From Bacillota bacterium (lineage in GTDB: Bacteria > Bacillota > Clostridia > Christensenellales > UMGS416): a stretch of 37,068 nucleotides of DNA. Below the pieces are notes generated by a model. It had not been told where the DNA came from and searched no databases. It saw only the letters and a list, made by a program, of their open reading frames with translations. Made by a program: the position numbers and the translations under genes. This document shows, in pieces, positions 30,923 to 37,068 of the stretch. The DNA lies in contig JAEYPH010000064.1 of the NCBI GenBank assembly GCA_023410875.1, positions 1 through 37,068 on the forward strand. The letters run 5' to 3'. Position 1 is the stretch's first letter; the number at the start of each line of letters is the position of its first letter.

Positions 30923-32869
30923 TCACTCGAACACATCGCTGTCGCTGGTGACCACGTGGTCGTCCTTGAGCTGAAAGGGCATCACGGCCACGACGATGTG
31001 CTTGTGAAGGAGCAGGCGGCGCTCGATGGCCCGGCGCGTGTGGTTGTGCAGCAGGTGGTGCCACCACCGGCGCACGCTGAGCTGCGGCAGTATCACGGTA
31101 ATGATGTCGTCCTTGCGATAATCATACTCCTCGGACTCGATGAACTCCAGCAGCGGCCGGGGCACACGGCGGCTCGGAGAAAGGCGGATGATGTAGGGGA
31201 TATCGGTGTTCATCTTGTTCCATCGGTCGCGCAGCTTGTCCACCGTGGCGCTGTCAATGGCCACGCTGAAGGCGGTCACATTATCCGAGATCGTGCGGGC
31301 ATAGCGCAGCGCGCGTATGCTGGCCCGGTTGATGCCCTCCAGCGGAACGATAATGCGGGTGCGGTAGCGGTGCTGCTTCAGGTCTTCGCGGGCGGCCTTG
31401 GGGTCGTTCACGCGCAGCTGGCGCGCCACAGCCGTGTAATGCCGCTTGATCTTAAGCATGCCGAACACCAGCGCGGGCACCAGCACGACGACGATCCACG
31501 CGCCCTCCTCAAACTTGAACACCGCGATGATGAGGACGGCCAGCGCCGTAATGAAGGCGCCCAAGCCGTTGACTGCGGCTTTCCAGTGCCAATGGCGGCC
31601 CTTCACGCGCAGCCACCGGCGAAACATGCCGAACTGGGAGAGCGTGAAGGAGATGAACACGCCGATGGCATACAAGCCGATGAGAGCGTTGACGCGGGCA
31701 CGGAACACGACAATGAGCAACGCAGCCGCCGCCGAAAGCGCGACGATGCCGTTGGAATAGCTCAGGCGGTCGCCGCGCTGGTTCATCTGGCGAGGTGCAT
31801 AACCGTCGGTGGCAATCAGGCTCAGCAGCAGAGGAAACCCGGAATAGGCCGTGTTGGCGGCCAGCACCAGCAATATAAAGGTGGATGCCACGATGTAGAA
31901 GTAGAGGAATGTGCCGTGGCCGAAGGTGATCTGCGCCAGCTGCACGATGACGGCCTGGGGATGTTCGCCACCGGCGACGACATGGTAGTTCACAGCCAGC
32001 AGCGACGTGCCCGCCAGCGTGCCAAACACGCACAGGGCCAGCAGCAGCAGCACCCGTTTGGCGTTCTGTGTGCTGGGCTTCTTAAAGATGGGCACGGCGT
32101 TGCTGACGGCCTCCACGCCGGTGATTGCAGCGCAACCGTTGGAGAACGCCCGGAGTATCAGCACCAGCGCCGCGGATCCGGCCAAGCCGGTAAACGTCGT
32201 GGCCGCATCGGCGGGGGGCGCAGGCAGCGGGTTCACCGCTGTCGTGCCTGTCAGCAGCTTGTAGGCGCCCACGGCGAACATGAGGACCATGCCGCCCACA
32301 AAGAGATAGGTCGGCACGCCGAAAATGCGCGAGGCCTCGCGGATGCCGCGCAGGTTGCCCAGCATCAGCAGCGCGACAATGGCCACGCACAGCGGCACCA
32401 CATAGGGCTCCAGCGCCGGGAACGCCGTGGAGATCTGCTCTACGCCGGAGGCCACGCTGACGGCAACTGTGAGCACATAATCCACGGCCAGAGCGGCGCC
32501 GGCGGTGATTCCGGAGATGGCGCCCAGATTGTCCTTGGCCACGATGTAAGCGCCGCCGCCGTTGGGATATGCGTCTATGGTCTGGCGATAGGACAGCACC
32601 AACAGGGCCAGCAGGCCGATGATGGCGCCCAGGACGCCCTGCATCATGCCATAGGCAGCGCCATAGAACACCGGCAGCAGCACCAGCAGAATCTGCTCAC
32701 CGGCATAGGCCACCGACGAAATGGCATCGCTGGCCAGGATCGGCAAGCCCCAAAGCACGCCGAGCCGCTCTTGAACGATGGCCTCGTTCCTGAGCGGCCT
32801 ATGAAAAAGCTTTTCAACTTGTCTCCCATCATCCAACCTCGTTGATGCTTCATTTTTACCTTCATGCAC
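30923..32869 (-). CDS. kimA: KimA-like APC family potassium transporter, N-terminus probably frameshifted
   Basis: A 648-residue inner-membrane transporter of the KUP-related APC group, typified by Bacillus KimA (YdaO), a high-affinity K+ importer. It has about 12 membrane segments and a cytoplasmic C-terminal domain of about 160 residues ending with the family block LLHKHIVVAVMPFQLK. Residues matching KimA's K+/H+ sites are conserved: D48 and Y55 in ASDAISSVAY, D130-Y131-x-L-T134 in VDYVLTV. The given frame opens at GTG 32869 with no Shine-Dalgarno and an unlikely N-terminus. In another frame, ATG ATG (32832-32827) with GAGG (32837-32840) starts MMGDKLKSFFIG. This matches the KimA N-terminus and would join PLRNEA in the main frame near 32795-32802. 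That implies a small indel in the GGCC run there, either a real mutation or a sequence error. Confidence 0.88.
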   Translation of the reverse strand: MHEGKNEASTRLDDGRQVEKLFHRPLRNEAIVQERLGVLWGLPILASDAISSVAYAGEQILLVLLPVFYGAAYGMMQGVLGAIIGLLALLVLSYRQTIDAYPNGGGAYIVAKDNLGAISGITAGAALAVDYVLTVAVSVASGVEQISTAFPALEPYVVPLCVAIVALLMLGNLRGIREASRIFGVPTYLFVGGMVLMFAVGAYKLLTGTTAVNPLPAPPADAATTFTGLAGSAALVLILRAFSNGCAAITGVEAVSNAVPIFKKPSTQNAKRVLLLLALCVFGTLAGTSLLAVNYHVVAGGEHPQAVIVQLAQITFGHGTFLYFYIVASTFILLVLAANTAYSGFPLLLSLIATDGYAPRQMNQRGDRLSYSNGIVALSAAAALLIVVFRARVNALIGLYAIGVFISFTLSQFGMFRRWLRVKGRHWHWKAAVNGLGAFITALAVLIIAVFKFEEGAWIVVVLVPALVFGMLKIKRHYTAVARQLRVNDPKAAREDLKQHRYRTRIIVPLEGINRASIRALRYARTISDNVTAFSVAIDSATVDKLRDRWNKMNTDIPYIIRLSPSRRVPRPLLEFIESEEYDYRKDDIITVILPQLSVRRWWHHLLHNHTRRAIERRLLLHKHIVVAVMPFQLKDDHVVTSDSDVFE

Positions 32870-32877
32870 GAATGAGA

Positions 32878-32905
32878 ATTATATTCTAAACCCGGTATAA
32901 AGCAA
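32878..32905 (-). promoter_or_regulatory. Promoter of the kimA-like gene
   Basis: Minus strand: -35 TTGCTT (32900-32905), 16-bp spacer, perfect -10 TATAAT (32878-32883). Transcription from about 32871 leaves a 40-base leader to the alternative ATG pair with GAGG, but only 2 bases to the GTG of the main frame. No c-di-AMP (ydaO) riboswitch, which controls kimA in Bacillus, can be seen. Confidence 0.6.
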
Positions 32906-33063
32906 TGAGGTTAACAAAAAGCAAAGCAAAATCAGAAGGAGCATAGGCTGGAAAAACGAAGCCTGGAACGCGCCATTGCGCTTAAAAGGCCGTTTACCGT
33001 CGAAAATCGGGATCGTTACTGTATTAACGTGTGTGCACATATGAATCGCTGGAAAAGCTTCGT

Positions 33064-33094
33064 TTGACTCTCCCCTTGGGGCATGGTCTATGCT
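33064..33094 (+). promoter_or_regulatory. MerR-type promoter/operator of the split ABC exporter operon
   Basis: -35 TTGACT (33064-33069) and -10 TATGCT (33089-33094) with a 19-bp spacer. A dyad GACnnTnCCC / GGGnAnnGTC spans the spacer (about 33066-33088), overlapping the -35 as in BmrR/CueR-type sites. A MerR gene closes the operon, so it is the obvious regulator. The start at 33114 has GGAGGAG (33100-33106). Confidence 0.8.
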
Positions 33095-33113
33095 GACATG
33101 GAGGAGTGAAGAT

Positions 33114-34058
33114 ATGGGAGCATTGCTATGGCTGTTGCGCCGGCGGGGTGGCTGGCTTGCGCTGTCGGCAGGCGCGGTGGCGGTGTCCTGCGCCGTCACT
33201 TTGTGGTGGAACGATGTGCTGCGCGGCCTGATCAACACGGTGAGTGCAGGCGCGGCCGTTGCGACACCGGCAGTCCTGACCGCCGGGCTGGTCATGGCTG
33301 CCAGCGCCGCCGCTGCTGTGGGCGTGGGGCTCTGCGCCGGTTGGACCTGCGAAACGCTGGCCCACGACCTGCGCATGGGCCTGGCCCGTGGCTTGAGCGC
33401 TCTGCCCATCGAGCAGACTCAGACGCTCAATGCCGGCGCCCAGGTCTCCCTTTTGCAAAACGAGATCGCCGATGTATCCGCCTACCTGCGGGACAACCTG
33501 TTCCAGCTGCTGGGCGATGCCATGCGCTTCGTGGCGACGTTGGCGTGGCTTGTACACATCAGCCCGGAGCTTTCGCTGTGGACCACAGTGCCGTCGCTTG
33601 CCATACTGGGCATCGCGGTGCTCACCAGCCGCAGCATTGGTGCGGCGGCGCTGCGCAGCCAGCAGGCCAACCAGCGCAGCAACGGCTTTGCCGACGCGCT
33701 GCTGAGCGTGTTCCCGGTGCTCAAGGTCTTTGGGGCAGCGCCATTGCTGCTGGGCCGCTATGACGGCGCACTGCGGGATTGGGAGACGGCCACCGTTGCC
33801 GAGGAGCGCCGCAAGGCGGTGCTGATGTCGCTTTCCGCGGTGCTGGGCTGCCTGCCGCTGCTGCTGCTGTTCCTCGTGGGCGGCGGCCAGGTCATCGCCG
33901 GCCGGCTGGACATCGGCGCGGTCTATGTGTTCCTGAACCTTTCGGGCAACGTTTCCGGCGTTCTGGGCAATCTGCCCGGGCGCATCGGGGGCTTCCGGCG
34001 CTTCGCGGCCAACCTGGCCAGGCTGCAGCCCAACATCAATCTGCAAGGGGGTCGGTGA
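33114..34058 (+). CDS. ABC exporter membrane subunit 1 (TMD only)
   Basis: A 314-residue type-1 ABC exporter transmembrane domain with six predicted membrane helices and no attached ATPase. The start ATG 33114 (MGALLWLLRRRGG) is chosen for GGAGGAG 7 bases upstream; an earlier in-frame start lies on the promoter. Typical exporter loops are seen: GAQVSLLQNEIADVSAYLRDN (coupling region after TM2) and VFPVLKVFGAAPLLLGRYD (second coupling loop). The last helix ends in the usual NLPGRIGGFRRFAANLARL linker that would lead into an NBD, but the gene stops and the NBD starts as a separate gene one base later. It pairs with the second TMD protein (34691-35653). Substrate unknown; MerR control hints at a drug or toxic compound. 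Confidence 0.86.
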   Translation: MGALLWLLRRRGGWLALSAGAVAVSCAVTLWWNDVLRGLINTVSAGAAVATPAVLTAGLVMAASAAAAVGVGLCAGWTCETLAHDLRMGLARGLSALPIEQTQTLNAGAQVSLLQNEIADVSAYLRDNLFQLLGDAMRFVATLAWLVHISPELSLWTTVPSLAILGIAVLTSRSIGAAALRSQQANQRSNGFADALLSVFPVLKVFGAAPLLLGRYDGALRDWETATVAEERRKAVLMSLSAVLGCLPLLLLFLVGGGQVIAGRLDIGAVYVFLNLSGNVSGVLGNLPGRIGGFRRFAANLARLQPNINLQGGR

Positions 34059-34059
34059 T

Positions 34060-34698
34060 ATGGGCATCCACATGGAAGGCGTGACCTTTGCTTATGGCGA
34101 GCGCCCGGTGCTGCGGGGCGTGGACTTGCACGTGGAAACCGGCGATAGCGTGGGCATTCTCGGGGAGAGCGGCGGCGGCAAGAGCACGCTGCTCAAGGTG
34201 CTGTGCGGTCTGTACGCGCCGCATGGCGGCCTCGTGGAAGTGCAGGGTGCGCGCACGCCTGCGGACATCCGCTGCCAGGTGGCTGTGGTGCTGCAGAGCG
34301 CCATGCTGTTTCCCGGCAGCATCCGCGACAACGTGACCTGCGGCCACCCGATGGCCGAGGAGCGTGTGCTGCACGCCTGCCAGGCGGCGCAGCTGGGCCC
34401 GTGGCTGGCCACGCTGCCCCAGGGGCTGGACGCGCCGGTGGGCGAGCGCGGCGGACAGGTGTCCGGCGGGCAGGCCCAGCGCATCGCCATCGCCCGGGCC
34501 ATCGCCAAGGACGCGCCGGTGGTGCTGCTGGACGAGGCCACTTCGGCTTTGGACGGGGACACCCGCGCGGCGGTGCTGGAGGCGCTGGCCCGGCTGACCC
34601 GGGGTAAGACGGTCGTGCACATGACCCACCACGCCCACGTGCTGGTGGGCTGCAGCAGGCTGTACCGGCTGGAGGGAGGGAGGCTGCGCGATGCGTGA
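34060..34698 (+). CDS. ABC exporter ATPase subunit (stand-alone NBD)
   Basis: A 212-residue minimal nucleotide-binding domain. It has Walker A GESGGGKST (35-43), Q-loop Gln79 in VLQSAMLFPGSI, signature VSGGQ (134-138), Walker B VVLLDEA with E159, D-loop SALD and H-loop H190 (THHAH). All catalytic residues are intact. It is closest to NBDs of fused exporters (MsbA/LmrA type, LFPGSIRDNV) rather than importers. The start lies one base after the stop of the first TMD gene and its end overlaps the second TMD gene by 8 bases. Because there is one NBD gene for two TMD genes, the complex is probably TMD1-TMD2 with an NBD homodimer. Confidence 0.9.
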   Translation: MGIHMEGVTFAYGERPVLRGVDLHVETGDSVGILGESGGGKSTLLKVLCGLYAPHGGLVEVQGARTPADIRCQVAVVLQSAMLFPGSIRDNVTCGHPMAEERVLHACQAAQLGPWLATLPQGLDAPVGERGGQVSGGQAQRIAIARAIAKDAPVVLLDEATSALDGDTRAAVLEALARLTRGKTVVHMTHHAHVLVGCSRLYRLEGGRLRDA

Positions 34699-35653
34699 AA
34701 TCCGCCGGCTGCTGCGTACGGTGGGGGGAATGGGGCGTTTCGCGGCGCTGCTGGCGCTGCGCGCGCCCTTTGACATGGCGATGACGCTGGTGCAGGCGGC
34801 TTTTTTGGGCGCGGGCTTTGACGCCATGTCGGCCATTGATCGGCCGGCGCTGCTGGCGGCCTGCCTGTGGTTCGGCGTTGGAAGCGCGCTGCTGTTCCTG
34901 TATAATGGAACCGTATGGACGTTCTATGCGGCCTTCGCGGTGCGGCGGACCGGCAGGCTGCGGCGCATGCTGTTCCATCGGATCACGGATCTTTCGCTGC
35001 GCCAGGTGGAGCAGCGTCCCGCCGGCGAATGGCTGACGCGCTTGAACGCCGACGCGCAGTCGGCTTCGGCGCCGCTGAACCAGCCGCTGCATCTAGCCCA
35101 CATGCTGTGCTCGGCGGTGAACCTGGGCGTGTCGGCGGCGCTGCTGCTGCGGGCCGACGGCCGGGTGTTCGCGCTGGTGGCGCTGTTCGTGATCCCGCAC
35201 CTGCTGCTGGGGCGGCTGGTGGCCCGGCCTGTGACGGCCATGCAGGAGCGCGCGCTGCAGGCAGCGGCGCGCAACGCTGCCGACGCCGACGCGTTGGTCA
35301 CGTGCGCCGACCTTGCGCTGCTCTACGATGCTCAGGGCCTGTTGCTGGATCGCTTTGAGCGCAGCAGCTGCGAACTGCGCCGCAGCCAGATGGCCCTGCG
35401 CGTCCGCGGCGCGCTGAGCGCCGGGCTGCTGCCGCTGCTGGGCATGGCTGGCTATCTGGCGCTGCTGCTGGCAGCCGGCGCATGGATCGCCCAGGGGCAG
35501 ATGACCTTTGGCGGGCTGACCGCGGCGTTCCAATATCGCGGCGGCGTGTTGCTGGGGGCGATGATGCTGGTGAATTGCGTCATGAACATCCGCGCGGCGC
35601 TCTCGGGCGTGCAGCGCGTGCAGGAGACGCTGGACATGGCTGCGGAGGAGTAA
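34691..35653 (+). CDS. ABC exporter membrane subunit 2 (TMD only)
   Basis: A second 320-residue exporter-type transmembrane domain with about six helices. It is divergent from subunit 1 but keeps the same plan: TWLTRLNADAQSAS-like coupling loop (EWLTRLNADAQSASAPLNQ) and a final segment MNIRAALSGVQRVQETLDM that leads where an NBD would be expected. It overlaps the NBD gene by 8 bases and ends 2 bases before the MerR gene. The sequence is very rich in Leu and Ala, as in the other genes of this operon. The two TMDs presumably form a heterodimeric pore. Substrate unknown. Confidence 0.82.
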   Translation: MREIRRLLRTVGGMGRFAALLALRAPFDMAMTLVQAAFLGAGFDAMSAIDRPALLAACLWFGVGSALLFLYNGTVWTFYAAFAVRRTGRLRRMLFHRITDLSLRQVEQRPAGEWLTRLNADAQSASAPLNQPLHLAHMLCSAVNLGVSAALLLRADGRVFALVALFVIPHLLLGRLVARPVTAMQERALQAAARNAADADALVTCADLALLYDAQGLLLDRFERSSCELRRSQMALRVRGALSAGLLPLLGMAGYLALLLAAGAWIAQGQMTFGGLTAAFQYRGGVLLGAMMLVNCVMNIRAALSGVQRVQETLDMAAEE

Positions 35654-35655
35654 AG

Positions 35656-36126
35656 ATGGACGAGCCTATGATGAAAATCGGCGAGATCGCGGCGTTCTTC
35701 GATGTTTCGGTGAAGGCCATCCGCGTGTATGAAAAAAGGGGCATCCTGACTCCGGCCTACACGGACCCGGAGACCGGGTATCGCTACTACTCCGCCGACC
35801 AGGTGCAAACGCTGAACGCGCTGCTGGAGCTCAAGAGCCTGGGGTTCACGCTGGCCGAGATCAAGCGCATCCTGAGCGGCGGCGCGTCGGCACAGGTCTT
35901 CGCAGACGCGCTGGACAAGAAACAGCGGCAATGGCAGGATGCCATCGCCGTAGCCGAAAACAAGATCGATGCGATACTGACGATACAGAAGAGGTTGGCC
36001 GGCTCCCGCGAGGCGGTCAAGCTGCAGGAGTTGAGCGAGGAACAACGGGCGTGGCTGCTGGTCAAAATGGTCTGCGTGGAAAACCTCCAAGGCCAAAGCC
36101 AGCTCAGCGAGGCCATTTGGGTGTAG
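35656..36126 (+). CDS. MerR family regulator, probable autoregulator of the ABC exporter operon
   Basis: A 156-residue MerR protein. The ATG 35656 is preceded by GGAGGAG (35644-35650), and the longer frame lies in the TMD gene. The winged helix is MKIGEIAAFFDVSVKAIRVYEKRGIL, then TGYRYYSADQVQTLNALLELKSLGFTL, the standard MerR DNA-reading unit. A coiled-coil helix follows (about 85-120) and a short C-terminal end of about 35 residues, too short for a GyrI-like ligand domain. One Cys is near the end (VKMVCVEN), so there is no metal-binding cysteine pair. It is the last gene of the exporter operon, whose promoter has 19-bp MerR spacing. The signal may be sensed by the short tail or by another protein. 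Confidence 0.92.
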   Translation: MDEPMMKIGEIAAFFDVSVKAIRVYEKRGILTPAYTDPETGYRYYSADQVQTLNALLELKSLGFTLAEIKRILSGGASAQVFADALDKKQRQWQDAIAVAENKIDAILTIQKRLAGSREAVKLQELSEEQRAWLLVKMVCVENLQGQSQLSEAIWV

Positions 36127-36206
36127 CTGCCGCAGAACGGCGTAGGCACGTATAAATTCAAGAAGTTACCATATAGATACCATTGCTGCGGTCTTAGGAA
36201 GGCAAA

Positions 36207-36887
36207 ATGGGGATGCAGCTTCACAAGAACCGGATTGTTGGCGTGCTGCTTGTATTGCAGGCTGTCGTCTATATATCATTTTTGGTGGCGGACTGTTTCT
36301 TTTCCGGCCTGGGTCTGTTCTCTGCCTTCACAAAATACCTGGGCATCCTGCTTTGCCTTGCAATCGCCGCCCTCTCATACCGCGACACCTGGAACAAGAA
36401 AGACTCGGCATTGCTGATAGCCGCCCTGTTCTTTACATGCATTGCCGATTTGTTTCTGCTTCTTCTGAACCGTCCTATCACCGGGCTGCTGTTTTTTTGC
36501 GTTGTACACTTGGTATATATCCGGCGCTACCGCCCAAGGCTCTTTTATCCCGCTGCGGCTGCTGATCTTGCTGTGATGGCGGGGTGCCTTGCGGCAGGAA
36601 GGCTGGTTCCCGGTTTCCCGATTGCACAGGTCATGGCTTGCTTGTATGGCGTATTGATCTTAACCGTCACGGTATGCGGGTTCCTATCCCCATTGCCACG
36701 GACCAACCGCCGATTGGTGAACACCGGCATGGCGCTATTTTTGCTGTGCGATGTCCATGTCGCCTTGTTCAACACTCTGGATGCAAGCAATCCTTATTTT
36801 CCTTTTGCGGCATTTTTCATGTGGTTTTTCTATCTGCCTTCGCAGGTTGCGTTGGCTTTGAGCGGGTATGGCTTCGAAGGGTCTTAG
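36207..36887 (+). CDS. YhhN/lysoplasmalogenase-like membrane protein
   Basis: A 226-residue polytopic membrane protein with about seven or eight hydrophobic helices. Two regions resemble the YhhN/TMEM86 family: FFTCIADLFLLLLNRPI followed by LLFFCVVHLVYIRRY, and MALFLLCDVHVALFN followed by WFFYLPSQVALAL. The Asp residues in both pairs are the likely catalytic ones. TMEM86 enzymes hydrolyse the vinyl-ether bond of lysoplasmalogens, and plasmalogens are common in anaerobic Clostridia, so the role is plausible but unproved. The start ATG has AGGAAGG (36196-36202). It is more AT-rich than the neighbouring operon and stands alone; the 80 bases upstream contain no convincing promoter. Confidence 0.62.
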   Translation: MGMQLHKNRIVGVLLVLQAVVYISFLVADCFFSGLGLFSAFTKYLGILLCLAIAALSYRDTWNKKDSALLIAALFFTCIADLFLLLLNRPITGLLFFCVVHLVYIRRYRPRLFYPAAAADLAVMAGCLAAGRLVPGFPIAQVMACLYGVLILTVTVCGFLSPLPRTNRRLVNTGMALFLLCDVHVALFNTLDASNPYFPFAAFFMWFFYLPSQVALALSGYGFEGS

Positions 36888-36964
36888 CAGGATATGCTAT
36901 ATAAGTGAAGGATTAACCTGTTCTCTGCACGAAAACGGCCCGACAAGAAAATGTTTGTAGAACC

Positions 36965-36993
36965 TTGATTTCTGAACGTGTTTCATGTATCAT
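36965..36993 (+). promoter_or_regulatory. Promoter of the tRNA-Ser gene
   Basis: -35 TTGATT (36965-36970), 17-bp spacer, -10 TATCAT (36988-36993). Transcription would begin around 37000, some 15 bases before the mature tRNA 5' end. Confidence 0.65.
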
Positions 36994-37014
36994 GATATGG
37001 CTTTCAGTCGTCAT

Positions 37015-37068
37015 GGAGAGATGTCTGAGTGGTCGAAGGAGCATGACTGGAAATCATGTGTAGGGGTA
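37015..37068 (+). tRNA. tRNA-Ser (GGA anticodon), 3' part beyond the window
   Basis: The acceptor 5' strand is GGAGAGA (37015-37021). A D-arm with the serine-type GAGTGGTCGAAGGAGC follows. The anticodon stem CATGA/TCATG (37042-37046, 37054-37058) encloses loop CTGGAAA with anticodon GGA at 37049-37051, reading UCC/UCU. The start of the long class II variable arm (TGTAGGGGTA) is the last thing visible. The 3' acceptor strand lies outside. Confidence 0.95.

Noticed and set aside
30884..32845. 653-residue plus-strand open frame over the kimA-like gene
   Set aside because: Shadow frame rich in His/Gln/Gly/Arg; the opposite strand encodes a clear membrane transporter.
32879..33000. Short hydrophobic minus-strand frame ending MLLLILLCFLLTSLLYTGF, a possible tiny membrane peptide like KdpF beside a K+ transporter
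   Set aside because: No ribosome-binding site before the ATG, and it overlaps the promoter of the kimA-like gene; hydrophobic look can arise by chance from T-rich DNA.
32870..33060. ydaO-type c-di-AMP riboswitch
   Set aside because: No conserved core visible, and the predicted transcript of the kimA-like gene starts too close to the gene to include one.
1..37068. CRISPR arrays, insertion sequences, prophage or integron parts
   Set aside because: No evenly spaced direct repeats, no transposase or integrase frame; the only long repeat pair is the inverted 66-bp element.

Overview
The window is a GC-rich stretch of bacterial chromosome. It opens with infB-rbfA-nrnA-truB-ribF, the tail of the Bacillota/Clostridia translation operon. 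It also carries gene families common in anaerobic Clostridia: a repair-type radical SAM protein, DUF1835, a DUF39/NIL-ferredoxin/UPF0280 sulfur cluster, tandem GH94 phosphorylases and a KimA-type potassium transporter. I infer a high-GC strict anaerobe of the Clostridia, possibly near Christensenellales. The class is fairly safe; the order is a guess. There is no CRISPR array, phage gene or recognisable transposase.

Layout. 1-5548 (+): 3' part of infB, then rbfA, nrnA, truB and ribF, the last three coupled by overlaps. 5607-8271 (+): a promoter and a four-gene operon for direct sulfide assimilation into homocysteine (DUF39 sulfurtransferase, NIL/2x[4Fe-4S] partner, UPF0280 protein), ending in a HIT protein. 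8299-9069: a monocistronic membrane methyltransferase with clear promoter and terminator. 9114-13963 (+): ABC ATPase, ABC-2 permease with a large outer domain, and a kinase-less seven-PASTA membrane protein, closed by a terminator. 14004-15254 (+): radical SAM protein of the DNA modification/repair type. 15385-17002 (-): MerR/GyrI-like regulator coupled to a cysteine-rich protein of unknown function. 17175-23191 (+): two GH94 glycoside phosphorylases; the second resembles beta-1,2-oligoglucan phosphorylase. 23227-28050 (-): an unknown (alpha/alpha)-toroid-like protein, a DUF1835 protein, a TtcA-type tRNA thiolase, a cysteine desulfurase that looks leaderless, and a thioredoxin-reductase-like flavoprotein lacking the usual NADPH motif. 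28217-30906 (-): a sensor kinase and a response regulator with a TPR-like output, enclosed by two inverted copies of a 66-bp repeat. 30923-32905 (-): a kimA-like potassium transporter with signs of an N-terminal frameshift. 33064-36126 (+): a split ABC exporter (TMD, NBD, TMD) and its probable MerR regulator behind a 19-bp-spaced MerR-type promoter. 36207-36887 (+): a YhhN-like membrane protein. 37015 to the end: the 5' part of tRNA-Ser(GGA).

Two sulfur modules stand out: the homocysteine operon, which uses sulfide, and the desulfurase/TtcA pair, which passes persulfide sulfur to tRNA. The observations most worth following up are the repeat-flanked two-component system, the kinase-less PASTA/ABC operon, the sulfide-to-homocysteine operon, the kimA frameshift and the leaderless desulfurase.
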